Assembly: GCF_014161445.1 (NCBI RefSeq)
Contig: NZ_JABBXA010000007.1
Span: 62,001-126,000 of the forward strand
DNA: 64,000 nt
Direction of reading: 5' to 3'
Source of the DNA: Microbispora sp. H13382
Lineage (GTDB): Bacteria > Actinomycetota > Actinomycetes > Streptosporangiales > Streptosporangiaceae
Below the pieces are notes generated by a model that worked only from the letters and a program-made list of their open reading frames with translations, made no database searches and had not been told where the DNA came from. Position numbers and translations under genes: made by a program. Positions 37,884-46,800 of the stretch are shown piece after piece (the stretch's first letter is position 1; the number at the start of each line of letters is the position of its first letter).

Positions 37884-38521
37884 TCAGGCTGCTCGTCGTC
37901 GACGACCACCCCGTGGTCCGCGACGGCCTCGGGGCGCTGATGTCGACCGTGGAGGGCATCGAGGTCGTCGCGGTGGCCGAGGACGGCCGCCGGGCGCTCG
38001 CGGCCGTCCGCGAGCACTCCCCCGACGTCGTGCTGATGGACATCGCGATGCCGGACATGGACGGCATCGAGGCGACCCGGCGCCTGTCCGCCGGGCCCCG
38101 TCCGCCCAGCGTGATCATGCTCACGATGTCGGACGACGACCTGTCTCTGCTGGCGGCCGTCCGCGCGGGGGCGAGGGGCTATCTGCTCAAGAACGCCGCC
38201 CAGGACGACGTGGTCGCCGCCGTGCGCGCGGCGGCCCGGGGGCAGGCCGTCTTCGGGACCGGCGCGGCCGAGGCCGTGATCAAGCTGCTGCACGCGCCGC
38301 CCCGGGTGTCCCCCCGGCCGTTCCCCGCGCTCACCGAGCGGGAGTACGAGATCCTCGAACTCGTCGCGCAGGGCCTGGGCAACCAGGCGGTCGCGGCGCG
38401 CCTGGGCGTCAGCCCGAAGACCGTGGCCAACGCCGTGTCCGGCGTCCTGGTCAAGCTCGGCGTACGCGACCGCGCCGAGGCGGTCGCCGCCGCGCGGGCG
38501 GCGGGACTCGCGCCGGGCTGA
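37880..38521 (+). CDS. LuxR/NarL-type response regulator
   Basis: 213 residues. Receiver 1-120 with D8, D9, phospho-accepting D54 (VVLMDIAMP) and K (GYLLKNAA); LuxR HTH about 145-205 (LTEREYEILELVAQGLGNQAVAARLGVSPKTVANAVSGVLVKLGV). It starts at the GTG overlapping the kinase stop. The downstream membrane protein gene is a likely target, but no site was identified. Confidence 0.93.
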   Translation: MIRLLVVDDHPVVRDGLGALMSTVEGIEVVAVAEDGRRALAAVREHSPDVVLMDIAMPDMDGIEATRRLSAGPRPPSVIMLTMSDDDLSLLAAVRAGARGYLLKNAAQDDVVAAVRAAARGQAVFGTGAAEAVIKLLHAPPRVSPRPFPALTEREYEILELVAQGLGNQAVAARLGVSPKTVANAVSGVLVKLGVRDRAEAVAAARAAGLAPG

Positions 38522-38641
38522 GCCCGTTCCCGCGGGGTCGGGAGGCGTTCCCGGGCCCGCGGGACCATCGGCTCCTCCGGCCGGGAACGTCGCGGCCCGA
38601 ATCTGGACGGGCAACGACATCACCCTCCGGAGGAGAACGTC

Positions 38642-39262
38642 ATGGACGCCACCGCGTCGCCCCACACCCCCGCCACCGCGCACCCTCGGGCCGCGCGTAC
38701 GGACGACCCGGCGGGCGGGAGGCCCGCCGCCGCCTCGGTCGTCGCCGCGCCGCTCGTCGCCGCAGCGGCGTCGCTGACGCTCGGTGTGACGCAGCTCCTG
38801 CACACGCAGACGGTGCCGTTCGCCTCGGCGGGCGACTACGTCGCCGAGGGCGCGTACGCCCTCTACCTGGTCGCGGCGATCGGGGCCGTCCTCGCCCTGC
38901 GCCGCGTCCACCGCCCGGCGCGGGGCTGGGGGCGGACCGGCGACGCCGGTGCGCTGCTGTACGGCCTCGGCCACGCGGTCGTGGCGGTCCCGGTGACCGC
39001 CACCTTCGTCCTCGCCACGAACCCGCCGGACCCGCTCGGCGCGCTGTACGCGCCGGGGATCGTGCTGTGGCTGGCCGGCCTGGTCCCGCTCGCGGTCGCG
39101 GTCTTCCGCTGCGCGCTGGTTCCCCGCGCGGTCGCCGTGGTCCTCCCGGCGACGCTGCCGCTGGCGATGGCCCTGGGCGCGGCGGGGCCCCTGGTCGAGG
39201 CCCTGACCTGGGCCGTCCTGGCGTTCGCGATCGTCAGGGAAGCGCGGCGACGAGTTCGCTGA
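38642..39262 (+). CDS. Multi-pass membrane protein
   Basis: 206 residues: about 30 hydrophilic Ala/Pro/His residues, then five to six TM helices, ending in [15 protein letters not shown] lies 8 bases before the ATG. The 120 bases upstream hold an imperfect GC-rich inverted repeat. The last 29 bases overlap the 3' end of hemQ on the other strand. No family recognised; it follows a two-component system and may be its output. Confidence 0.75.
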   Translation: MDATASPHTPATAHPRAARTDDPAGGRPAAASVVAAPLVAAAASLTLGVTQLLHTQTVPFASAGDYVAEGAYALYLVAAIGAVLALRRVHRPARGWGRTGDAGALLYGLGHAVVAVPVTATFVLATNPPDPLGALYAPGIVLWLAGLVPLAVAVFRCALVPRAVAVVLPATLPLAMALGAAGPLVEALTWAVLAFAIVREARRRVR

Positions 39263-39935
39263 CCGGCTTGCGGGTGCCCGTGTAGAAGGGGATCTCCACC
39301 CTGGTGTGCCGCCTCGCCTCGGCCCCGCGCAGGTGGCGCATCAGGTCGACGATGCGGTGCAACTCGTCGGCTTCGAAGGCGAGCATCCACTCGTAGTCGT
39401 TGAGCGCGAAGCACGCGACCGTGTTGGCCCGCACGTCGGGGTAGTCGCGGGCCATCTTCCCGTGCTCGGCGAGCATCGTGCGGCGCTCGGAGTCCTCCAG
39501 CAGGTACCACTCCAGCGACCGCACGAAGGGGTAGACGCAGACGAAGCCCCTGGGCTCCTCCTCGGCCAGGAAGGCCGGGACGTGGGACTTGTTGAACTCG
39601 GCCGGGCGGTGCAGGGCCATGGCCGACCAGACCGGCTCGCTCGCGCGGCCGAGCGTGGTGCGGCGGAAGCGGGTGTAGGTCTCCTGCAGGTCCTCGGGCG
39701 AGGGGGCGTGCCACCAGAACATGAAGTCGGCGTCGGCGCGGAACCCGGCCACGTCGTAGCAGCCGCGGGTCGTCACGTCCTTGCCCGCCGCCTGCGCGAG
39801 CAGTTCCTCGACCTCGTCGGCCACGCCGTCGCGGGCGGCGGGAAGCTGGTCGCGCAGCCGGAAGACCGACCACATGGTGTATCGAATGACCAGGTTGAGA
39901 TCGCGTGCCTTGGGCCGCGGGGCAGGCTCCGTCAT
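39234..39935 (-). CDS. hemQ: Coproheme decarboxylase HemQ
   Basis: 233 residues of the chlorite-dismutase-like fold. It decarboxylates coproheme to heme b with peroxide, the last step of the coproporphyrin-dependent pathway of Gram-positive bacteria. [27 protein letters not shown] is the HemQ heme-proximal region, and [12 protein letters not shown] carries the catalytic Tyr expected in the FVRSxEWYLL motif. It follows hemY after a strong hairpin. Confidence 0.95.
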   Translation of the reverse strand: MTEPAPRPKARDLNLVIRYTMWSVFRLRDQLPAARDGVADEVEELLAQAAGKDVTTRGCYDVAGFRADADFMFWWHAPSPEDLQETYTRFRRTTLGRASEPVWSAMALHRPAEFNKSHVPAFLAEEEPRGFVCVYPFVRSLEWYLLEDSERRTMLAEHGKMARDYPDVRANTVACFALNDYEWMLAFEADELHRIVDLMRHLRGAEARRHTRVEIPFYTGTRKPVSELVAALP

Positions 39936-39967
39936 GCCTCCATTCTGCCGGTACGACGCGGTGGTCC

Positions 39968-40006
39968 GGCCGCCGGGTGCCTTCCCGGGGGAGGCACCCG
40001 GCGGCC
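39968..40006 (-). terminator. Hairpin between hemY and hemQ
   Basis: GGCCGCCGGGTGCC (39968-39981) pairs perfectly with its complement at 39993-40006 over an 11-base loop. It falls 20 bases beyond the hemY stop and 33 bases before hemQ. It looks like a terminator, so it may lower hemQ expression relative to hemY, or act as an mRNA processing or stability element. Confidence 0.7.
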
Positions 40007-40025
40007 GCGGCGGCCGCGCGTCCGG

Positions 40026-41456
40026 TCAGGCGTCGGAGGCCGCCGCCGCCCGGCCGCCCCGCAGGTGCTCCACGACGAGCTTGGCGGCGGTGCGGGCGGT
40101 CGCGACGCAGGCCGGGATCCCGAGGCCCTCGTACGCCGCGCCGCAGACGGCGAGGCCGGGCTGCCCGGCGATCGCGGCGCGCACACGGGCGATCCGGTCG
40201 AGGTGGCCCACGTCGTACTGCGGGAGCCCGCCGCCCCAGCGGGTGACCCGGGTGTCCAGCGGCAGGCCCCGCACGCCCATGATCTCGGCCATCTCGTTCA
40301 TCGCCAGGGCGGTCAGCTCGGCGTCCTCGCGCTGGAGCACGAGCTCCTCGCCCAGGCGGCCGACCGAGCACCGCACGATCACGACGTTGCGGTCGGCCTC
40401 GGCCAGGTGCGGCCATTTGACGCTGCTGAACGTCGCGGCCTTGACCGGCCTGCCCTCGACCGGCGGCACGAGGTAGCCGCTGCCCTCCGGCGGCTCGGGG
40501 AAGGCCGTACGGGGATAGGCGAGGGTGATGATCGCCATGCTGGCGTACTCGATCCCGGCCAGTTCGGCCGCCGCCTTCGGCACCTCGCGCCGGAGCAGGC
40601 GGGAGGCGGGCCGCGCGGGGACCGCCAGGACGACCGCGTCGGCGTCGATCACCTCCTCGTCCCGGGTGGGACCGGTGACCAGCCGCCAGCCGTCCGGCGT
40701 CCGGATCAGGTCGCGTACGGTGACGCCGGTGCGGATCTGCGCGCCCGACTCCTTCGCCACGGCGGCGGGCAGCGACCCCAGGCCGCTCCTGAGCGTGGTG
40801 AACACCGGCCCGGCGTCCGCGGGCGCCTCGGCGGCGATGCTCCTGGCCGCCTGCAGCAGCGACCGCTCGGTGCGGGCGGCGGCGGCGATCCGCGGCATGG
40901 TCGCGTCCAGCGACAGCATCTCGGCCCGGCCCGCGTACACGCCGCCGAGCAGCGGCTCGACCAGCCGGTCGACGACCTCGCCGCCCATCCGGGCCCGGAT
41001 GTAGGCCGCCACGGAGACGTCGCCGGTCACGAGCGTGGGCGGCAGGAACTGGTCGAGGGGCACCCGGGCGAGCCCGGCCGGCGACAGGACGCCCGAGCGC
41101 GCGAGGGCGACCACGTCCGAGGGGACGCCCATCACCTGCTGCCGGGGCAGCGGGCGCAGCGATCCGCGCGACAGGACGGCGGCCCGCGTCGTGCCCGGGT
41201 CCACCAGGTCGTCGCCGAGGCCGGCCAGCCGGGCCAGTTCCTTGCCCTCGGGCCGCCGCGCCAGCATCGACTCGGCGCCCGCGTCGACCTCCACCCCCGC
41301 CACCTGCGATGCGTAGAGCTTGCCGCCGACCCTCGGCGCCGCCTCCAGCACTGTGATCCGCAGGCCGGCGTCGGCCCGGTTCAGGTGCAGCGCCGCGGCC
41401 AGACCCGCGATGCCCCCGCCGACGACGACCACATGACGACCCGCAATCCCGTCCAT
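40026..41456 (-). CDS. hemY: Coproporphyrinogen/protoporphyrinogen III oxidase
   Basis: 476-residue FAD oxidase (HemY/CgoX). GRHVVVVGGGIAGLAAALHLNR at the N-terminus binds FAD; MLARRPEGKELARLAGLGDDLVDP and the C-terminal GLAVCGAAYEGLGIPACVATARTAA are family blocks. With hemQ adjacent the substrate is most likely coproporphyrinogen III. ATG 41456 is the first codon before the dinucleotide fold. Confidence 0.94.
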   Translation of the reverse strand: MDGIAGRHVVVVGGGIAGLAAALHLNRADAGLRITVLEAAPRVGGKLYASQVAGVEVDAGAESMLARRPEGKELARLAGLGDDLVDPGTTRAAVLSRGSLRPLPRQQVMGVPSDVVALARSGVLSPAGLARVPLDQFLPPTLVTGDVSVAAYIRARMGGEVVDRLVEPLLGGVYAGRAEMLSLDATMPRIAAAARTERSLLQAARSIAAEAPADAGPVFTTLRSGLGSLPAAVAKESGAQIRTGVTVRDLIRTPDGWRLVTGPTRDEEVIDADAVVLAVPARPASRLLRREVPKAAAELAGIEYASMAIITLAYPRTAFPEPPEGSGYLVPPVEGRPVKAATFSSVKWPHLAEADRNVVIVRCSVGRLGEELVLQREDAELTALAMNEMAEIMGVRGLPLDTRVTRWGGGLPQYDVGHLDRIARVRAAIAGQPGLAVCGAAYEGLGIPACVATARTAAKLVVEHLRGGRAAAASDA

Positions 41457-41605
41457 GGGGAAAAACTATCGGCCCGTGCGCGCGGCTCCCGCACCGGCGC
41501 GGGGCGTGTCCGCCGCGAGGCGGGAACTTCGCCGCCACAGAAAGAGCACAGATAGTCACCCACTGGAACAGTCCCTGACAAAGCGGTCGGGAAGGCAAGA
41601 TTCTC

Positions 41606-41634
41606 AGAAACTTTTCACCTGTAGGGCAAAAAGT
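41606..41634 (+). promoter_or_regulatory. Shared element A, upstream of ROK gene
   Basis: AGAAACTT, four bases, CCTGT, then GCAAAAAGT. Related elements stand in the 49.6-49.9 kb divergent promoter. It ends 90 bases before the ROK start; element B ends 88 bases before its gene. Proposed binding site of the ROK regulator (autoregulation). Confidence 0.5.
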
Positions 41635-41723
41635 AAGGGTTTGCTGTAATAAAGTTGATGTCGTCGGAGCAGAAGTAGAGTCACTTCTGGCACGCACCCC
41701 GATTCCCCGACCCGAAGAGCGGC

Positions 41724-42911
41724 GTGAAGCGAATGACGGCTCGCCCCGAGAACCCGCACCAGGCGCGGCTCCTGCGCCTCCTGCGTCAGGACGGCGCGCG
41801 CTCGCGCGCCGAACTCGGCGAGGTGGCCCGTCTGTCACCGTCGAAGCTCGCACTCGAGCTCGACCGGCTCAACAAGCTGAACCTCCTCGAAACCGGCGGC
41901 CTCGCGGCCTCGCGTGGCGGCCGGCGGTCGGGCATCGTGCGGATCGCCTCGCACCTGCGTTTCGTCGGCATCGACATCGGCGCCACGTCCATCGACGTGG
42001 GGGTGACGAACGGCGAACTGGAGGTGCTCGGCCACCTGTCGAAGCCGGCGGACGTGCGGGACGGCCCCGAGGCGGTGCTGGAGCAGGCCCTCGATCTCGT
42101 CGGCAAGCTGCGGACCGGCGAGACGAGCGAGATCCACGGTGTCGGCATCGGGGTGCCCGGTCCGGTGAGCTTCCTCGACAGGACGCCGGTCTCGCCGCCG
42201 ATCATGCCGGGCTGGGACCGCTTCCCGGTGCGGGAGACGCTGAGCCGGGAGTTCGGCTGCCCGGTGCTCGTGGACAACGACGTGAACATCATGGCGCTCG
42301 GCGAGCTGCACGCCGGGCTCGCCAGGGCCGTCGGCGACTTCCTGCTCGTGAAGATCGGCACCGGCATCGGCTGCGGCATCGTGGTCGACGGCGAGATCTA
42401 CCGCGGGGTGACGGGCAGCGCCGGCGACATCGGCCACATCCGGGTGTCGGAAGGCGGCCCCCTGTGCACGTGCGGCAACACCGGCTGTCTCGAGGCCTAC
42501 TTCGGCGGCGCGGCGCTGGCCCGCGACGCCCTGGCCGCGGCGGAGTCGGGCGAGTCCCCCTTCCTCGCGGAGCGGCTCACGCACGAGGGCACGCTGACGG
42601 CCGAGGACGTCGCCGCGGCCGCGGCCTCGGGCGACGCCGCCGCCGTACGGATGATCCGCGAGGGCGGCCGGCACGTGGGCCTCGTGCTCGCGTCCCTCGT
42701 GAGTTTCTTCAACCCCGGCCTGGTGATCATCGGAGGCGGGGTCGCCGGTCTGGGCCACGCGCTGCTCGCGGAGATCCGCAGCGTCGTCTACCAGCGCTCG
42801 CTGCCGCTGGCCACCGGCAACCTGCCCATCGTCTTGTCCGAGCTGGGCGACACGGCCGGGATCGTCGGCGCCACCCGCCTGATCAGCGACCACGTCTTCT
42901 CCGCCGAGTGA
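41724..42911 (+). CDS. ROK-family transcriptional regulator
   Basis: 395 residues. Winged HTH about 10-65 (HQARLLRLLRQDGARSRAELGEVARLSPSKLALELDRL), then a full ROK kinase-like domain: VGIDIGATSIDVGVTNG (phosphate loop), DNDVNIMALGE (catalytic Asp), TGIGCGIVVDG and the zinc motif CTCGNTGCLE. ROK repressors bind a sugar or sugar phosphate and leave DNA. Kinase residues look intact, so residual sugar-kinase activity is possible. Convergent with the ebo operon, separated by a bidirectional terminator. Candidate operators lie at its own promoter and at the 49.6-49.9 kb divergent region. GTG 41724 is used; ATG 41733 is possible. Confidence 0.92.
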   Translation: MKRMTARPENPHQARLLRLLRQDGARSRAELGEVARLSPSKLALELDRLNKLNLLETGGLAASRGGRRSGIVRIASHLRFVGIDIGATSIDVGVTNGELEVLGHLSKPADVRDGPEAVLEQALDLVGKLRTGETSEIHGVGIGVPGPVSFLDRTPVSPPIMPGWDRFPVRETLSREFGCPVLVDNDVNIMALGELHAGLARAVGDFLLVKIGTGIGCGIVVDGEIYRGVTGSAGDIGHIRVSEGGPLCTCGNTGCLEAYFGGAALARDALAAAESGESPFLAERLTHEGTLTAEDVAAAAASGDAAAVRMIREGGRHVGLVLASLVSFFNPGLVIIGGGVAGLGHALLAEIRSVVYQRSLPLATGNLPIVLSELGDTAGIVGATRLISDHVFSAE

Positions 42912-42953
42912 GCCGCGCGGCACCGCGTGCCGCGCTCCCTCCGGACGCCGAAC

Positions 42954-42982
42954 GGCCGCCGTCCCCTGCCGGGACGGCGGCC
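42954..42982. terminator. Bidirectional terminator, ROK gene and ebo operon
   Basis: GGCCGCCGTCCC (42954-42965) and GGGACGGCGGCC (42971-42982) pair perfectly around a five-base loop, between the two convergent stops. Confidence 0.85.
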
Positions 42983-42998
42983 GGTCCACGTAATCCTG

Positions 42999-44324
42999 TC
43001 AGCCCTTGAGCAGCTGCGTGAGCAGGCCCTTCACCTCGGTCGCGGCGTACGCGTCCTTGTCGAAGGGGCCCAGCAGCACCGGTCCGTCCGCCGCCGCGTC
43101 GGGCAGGCGGCCGTGGCTGCCGCGCACCGGGGCCGGGTCGAGCGGCACCACCGACATCTTGTAGCGCATGCCCATCTTCTTGCGGGCCAGCGCCGTGCCC
43201 GCGCGCAGCTTCACCAGCGGGTCGTTCGGATCCATGAACAGCTCCGCCGGGTCGTAACCGGGCTTGCGGTGGATCTCCACGAGCTTCGCGAAGTCGGGCG
43301 CCCGGTCGTCGGACAGCCAGTAGTAGTACGTGAACCAGGCGTCCGGGTCCGCCACGGCGACCAGATCACCGGCCCGCTCGTGGTCGAGGCCGTACCTCGC
43401 CTTGCCCTCCTGGTCCAGGACCTCGTCCACGCCCTGCAGCTCAGCCACGATGTCCCGTACGCGGGGCAGGTCGGCGGTGTCGTTCACGTAGACGTGGGCG
43501 ACCTGGTGGTCGGCGACCGCGAAGGCCCGCGAGGCCCAGGGGTCGAGATACTCCATGCCGTCCTGGGTGTAGACCTCCAGCAGCCCGGCCCGGCGCAGCG
43601 CGCGGTTGACGTCGACCGGGCGGGAGGCGTTGGTGATGCCGTACTCCGACAGCACGACGACGGTGGCGTCCTCCCGCAGCAGCGGCGCGAGCGCGGCGTC
43701 GACCTCCCGGGCCGCCGCGATCGCCTGCGGCGCGTCGGGGCCGAAGCGCTGCAGGTCGTAGTCGAGGTGCGGGATGTAGACCATGAGCAGGTCGGGCCGC
43801 TCCTTCGCGAGGATCCGGCGGGCGGCCGCGATGATCCACTTGGACGAGGTGATGCTCGCCGTCGGCCCCCAGTAGGTGAACAGCGGGAACTCGCCCAGCC
43901 CGGCCACCAGGTCGTCGTGCAGCGACGGCGGCCTGGTGTAGCAGTCGGGCTCCTTGCGCCCGTCGGCGTAGTAGATCGGGCGCGGGGTGACGATGAAGTC
44001 GCTGGAGCCGCCCATGGCGTACCACCAGCACACGTTGGCCGTGCGGATCCCGGGCACCGCGTCCCACAGCTGCTCGCCCTGGATCAGCCGGTTGTGCTGC
44101 CGCCACAGGAAGACCTCACCGAGGTCCCTGAAGTACCAGCCGTTGCCGACGATGCCGTGGTCGCGCGGCATCGAGCCGGTCAGCAGGGTGGCCTGCACGG
44201 AACAGGTCACGGCGGGCAGCACGGGCTTCAGGGACGCGGCGGCCCCCACTTTCGCCACGTTCGGCATGTGCGCCAGCAGGCGCGGGGTCAGGCCGACGAC
44301 GTTCACGACGACGACGGGCGCCAT
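42999..44324 (-). CDS. eboF: Nucleotide pyrophosphatase/phosphodiesterase family protein (EboF-like)
   Basis: 441 residues of the alkaline phosphatase superfamily (type I phosphodiesterase/nucleotide pyrophosphatase). Nucleophile Thr in LPAVTCSVQATLLTG, GIVGNGWYFRD, metal ligands in YIPHLDYDLQRFG and VVVLSEYGI, and a C-terminal metal His in SHGRLPD. No signal peptide, so it acts in the cytoplasm. Such a protein is the last gene of ebo clusters. A plausible task is releasing phosphate or a nucleotide from the pathway intermediate. Its ATG overlaps the eboE stop by one base. The product is unknown. Confidence 0.87.
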   Translation of the reverse strand: MAPVVVVNVVGLTPRLLAHMPNVAKVGAAASLKPVLPAVTCSVQATLLTGSMPRDHGIVGNGWYFRDLGEVFLWRQHNRLIQGEQLWDAVPGIRTANVCWWYAMGGSSDFIVTPRPIYYADGRKEPDCYTRPPSLHDDLVAGLGEFPLFTYWGPTASITSSKWIIAAARRILAKERPDLLMVYIPHLDYDLQRFGPDAPQAIAAAREVDAALAPLLREDATVVVLSEYGITNASRPVDVNRALRRAGLLEVYTQDGMEYLDPWASRAFAVADHQVAHVYVNDTADLPRVRDIVAELQGVDEVLDQEGKARYGLDHERAGDLVAVADPDAWFTYYYWLSDDRAPDFAKLVEIHRKPGYDPAELFMDPNDPLVKLRAGTALARKKMGMRYKMSVVPLDPAPVRGSHGRLPDAAADGPVLLGPFDKDAYAATEVKGLLTQLLKG

Positions 44325-45445
44325 CAGATCTCCTTAAGTCCGAGGGCGGCGAGCCGCCGCCGGGTCCAGTCCAGCTCGGCCGCGACGCCCTCGGCGACGT
44401 CGACCGGGCCGGGCAGCACGCTCCAGGTGTAGGTCTCGACCTCGAGGTGCCGGGTGAGGGGGGCGGTGAGGCCCCCGTCCGGGGTCATGAGCCGGCCCAG
44501 CAGGTCCTCCAGGTACGGAGCCGTCGTGGTGAGCGGCGGCGGAGCCGCGGCGTGCAGGGGCATGTGGAAGTGCGTGCGCCACGGCAGGTCCACCGGGAGC
44601 CCCCCGGCCAGCGCCTCGGGCAGGTCGTCGGCGTACCCGGCCGTGCAGCGGGTCTGGTGGAGGTACCGCTCCTCCTCGTACGCCGCCAGGGCGGACTGGC
44701 CGCCCGGGGGCGCCTCGACCGCGGCCGACACCTGGAGCTTCACGATCGGCAGTCCCAGGGCGGCGGCGTCGGCGGGCTCCTCGAGACCGACGGCGAGGTG
44801 GCAGGCGTCCAGGCAGACACCGAGGTACTCGGGGTCGGCGCCGCCCAGCAGCGCGACGGCCTGCGGGGTGGTCTCCACGATGCAGCCCGGTTCCGGCTCG
44901 AAGCCGACGCGGATCGTCTTGCCGGTGCGCTCCGCCAGCGCCCGCAGGCCCCGGGTGAGCGCGCCCAGGTTGGCGTCGACCGCCGCGGCCTTGTCCGGCG
45001 TCCACTCCGTGCGCCAGGCGAGGGGCAGCGTCGAGATCGAGCCCTCGGTCACGTCGTCCGGCAGCAGCACGGCGAGGATCTCGGCCAGGTCGAGGGTGTA
45101 GGCGAGCCGCTCCGGCTCGGCCCAGTCGGGCCGGTACACCCGGAGCTTCACGACCTGGTCGTGGAAGCCCTGATAGGGGAAGCCGTTGAGGGTGACGACC
45201 TCCAGCCCCAGCTCGTCCAGCCGGGCGCGCAGCCGCGCCAGCTCGCCGGGGTCGGCCCGCAGCGCCCGCGCCGCGCGGGACGACAGCCACAGCCCGAGGC
45301 CGAGCACCGGGACGCCGGTCAGCGCCCGCACCCGGGCGGCGACCCCGGAGAGCTGCCCGTGAATCCCGTCGAGGTCCTCGGCGGGGTGGACGTTGGTGCA
45401 GTAGGCCAGGTGGACGACGGAGCCGGAGGGATGCAGCAGGCGCAT
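44324..45445 (-). CDS. eboE: EboE-type metabolite traffic protein, TIM barrel
   Basis: 373 residues from ATG 45445. VVHLAYCTNVHPAEDLDGIHGQLSGVAARV at the N-terminus is the EboE signature; the barrel follows AP-endonuclease-2 xylose-isomerase-like folds, with metal-site residues in VGFEPEPGCIVET, LGVCLDACHLAV and IVKLQVSAA. Late HFHMPLHAAAPPPLTTTAPYLEDLL and LEVETYTWSVLP blocks are also typical. In the cyanobacterial ebo cluster this family is needed for precursor movement in scytonemin synthesis (established for Nostoc). Two bases separate it from eboB. Confidence 0.9.
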   Translation of the reverse strand: MRLLHPSGSVVHLAYCTNVHPAEDLDGIHGQLSGVAARVRALTGVPVLGLGLWLSSRAARALRADPGELARLRARLDELGLEVVTLNGFPYQGFHDQVVKLRVYRPDWAEPERLAYTLDLAEILAVLLPDDVTEGSISTLPLAWRTEWTPDKAAAVDANLGALTRGLRALAERTGKTIRVGFEPEPGCIVETTPQAVALLGGADPEYLGVCLDACHLAVGLEEPADAAALGLPIVKLQVSAAVEAPPGGQSALAAYEEERYLHQTRCTAGYADDLPEALAGGLPVDLPWRTHFHMPLHAAAPPPLTTTAPYLEDLLGRLMTPDGGLTAPLTRHLEVETYTWSVLPGPVDVAEGVAAELDWTRRRLAALGLKEI

Positions 45446-45447
45446 TG

Positions 45448-46290
45448 TCAGCGCGTCCCGCGCAGGATCGTGTTGCCCTCGTAGTCGCCGCCGGACTCGA
45501 CGTCGTCCAGGTGCAGGCGCCCGCTCTGGCCGTAGAACTCCACCGGGTTCTGCCACAGCACCCGGTCGACGTCCTCGTCGGTGAACCCGGCGGCCAGCAT
45601 GGCGTCGCCGACCTGGCGGGTCTTCAGCACGTCGCTGCGCCCCCAGTCCGCGGCGGAGTTCACGATCATCCGCTCGGTGCCGTACTCCTTGAGGATCGCC
45701 ACCATCCGGTCCGGGTCCATCTTGGTGTCCGGGTAGATCGAGAAGCCCGCCCAGCAGCCGGCCTCCAGGACCATGGCGACGGTCAGCTCGTTGAGGTGGT
45801 CGACGAGGACCTTGCCCGGTTCCATGCTCTTGACCACGTCCAGCGTGCGGCGGGTCCCGGCCGCCTTGTCGCGGTGCGGCGTGTGCACGAGCACCGGCAG
45901 GCCGTGCTCCTCGGCCAGCGCGAGCTGGGCCTCGAAGACGCGGTCCTCCTCCGGCGTCACCGAGTCGTAGCCCACCTCGCCGACCGCCACGACGGAGTCC
46001 TTCAGCAGGTAGCGGGGCAGCTCGTCCAGCACGGCGACGCACCGCGGGTCGTTGGCCTCCTTCGGGTTGAGGGCGAGCGTGCAGTGGTGGCGGATGCCGT
46101 ACTGCGCGGCGCGGTAGGGCTCCCACCCCAGCAGCGCGTCGAAGTAGTCGAGGAAGCTGCCGACGTTCGTGCGCGGCTGGCCGAGCCAGAAGGCGGGCTC
46201 CACGACGGCACGGACCCCGGCGGCGTACATGCGCTCGTAGTCGTCCGTCGTGCGGGACGTCATGTGGATGTGGGGGTCGAAGATCCTCAT
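45448..46290 (-). CDS. eboB: TatD-family metal-dependent hydrolase (EboB)
   Basis: 280 residues. The amidohydrolase/TatD metal site is seen as DPHIHM (residues 5-10), VGEVGYD, VLVHTPHRDKAAG, DHLNE and the late NSAADWGRSD. EboB proteins form their own branch of TatD; here the Arg/Lys-rich HTPHRDK loop suggests a phosphorylated or acidic substrate (inference). Six bases downstream of eboA. No signal peptide. Confidence 0.9.
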   Translation of the reverse strand: MRIFDPHIHMTSRTTDDYERMYAAGVRAVVEPAFWLGQPRTNVGSFLDYFDALLGWEPYRAAQYGIRHHCTLALNPKEANDPRCVAVLDELPRYLLKDSVVAVGEVGYDSVTPEEDRVFEAQLALAEEHGLPVLVHTPHRDKAAGTRRTLDVVKSMEPGKVLVDHLNELTVAMVLEAGCWAGFSIYPDTKMDPDRMVAILKEYGTERMIVNSAADWGRSDVLKTRQVGDAMLAAGFTDEDVDRVLWQNPVEFYGQSGRLHLDDVESGGDYEGNTILRGTR

Positions 46291-46296
46291 CGGGAA

Positions 46297-46800
46297 TCAG
46301 AGCCTCTCGAAAACGTCGGGGGGAACGGGCCGTCCGGCCGCACGGCGCTCGGCGGCGAAGTCGGCGAGCATGCGCCGCAGTTCGTCGTCGAAGCGCCGGT
46401 CGAGGCCCTCGACCGACGCGAGCGGAACGGACATGAAGACGCACTTGAGCACGCCCTGACGGAAGGCGTGGTCGTCCAGCCAGGCCGAGCCGTACGGGCC
46501 GAGCGCGGCGGCGACCAGCCGGGTGTCGTTGGTGCGCAGGGCGTCGTGGATGAGCGGGAGAGCGGCCGGACCGAGGTCGAGCCGCGCGAGCGCCTCCAGG
46601 ATCTCCAGCCGCTCCCCCGCGTCGCCCTGCCAGTAGAGCTTCGTGATGGCCGCCACCGGGTCCGGCAGGGTCTTTGTGAGCGCTCTCAACAGCTCGGCAC
46701 GGGCGTCTGGGCCGCCCTCCCGCGCGGCCCGCGGGAACAGCGCGTAGACGGTCTCCGGGTCGCGCTCAACGTCGGCTACGGCCTGCGCCAGCCAGGTCAT
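46297..46800 (-). CDS. eboA: EboA-domain protein
   Basis: 167 residues, all-helical, rich in Leu/Ala/Arg. TWLAQAVADVERDPETVYALFPRAAREGG and the block DTRLVAAALGPYGSAWLDDHAFRQGVLKCVFMSVPLASVEGLDRR are recognisable EboA features. Biochemical role unknown; the repeat-like helices suggest a protein adaptor for the cluster. ATG 46800 has GAGGAGGG upstream and lies 35 bases inside the end of the isomerase gene. Confidence 0.9.
   Translation of the reverse strand: MTWLAQAVADVERDPETVYALFPRAAREGGPDARAELLRALTKTLPDPVAAITKLYWQGDAGERLEILEALARLDLGPAALPLIHDALRTNDTRLVAAALGPYGSAWLDDHAFRQGVLKCVFMSVPLASVEGLDRRFDDELRRMLADFAAERRAAGRPVPPDVFERL

Noticed and set aside
44324-46444. 706-codon fusion of eboE with an upstream segment
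   Set aside because: The upstream part is out of frame with eboB coding and is low-complexity; eboE starts at ATG 45445 just after the eboB stop.
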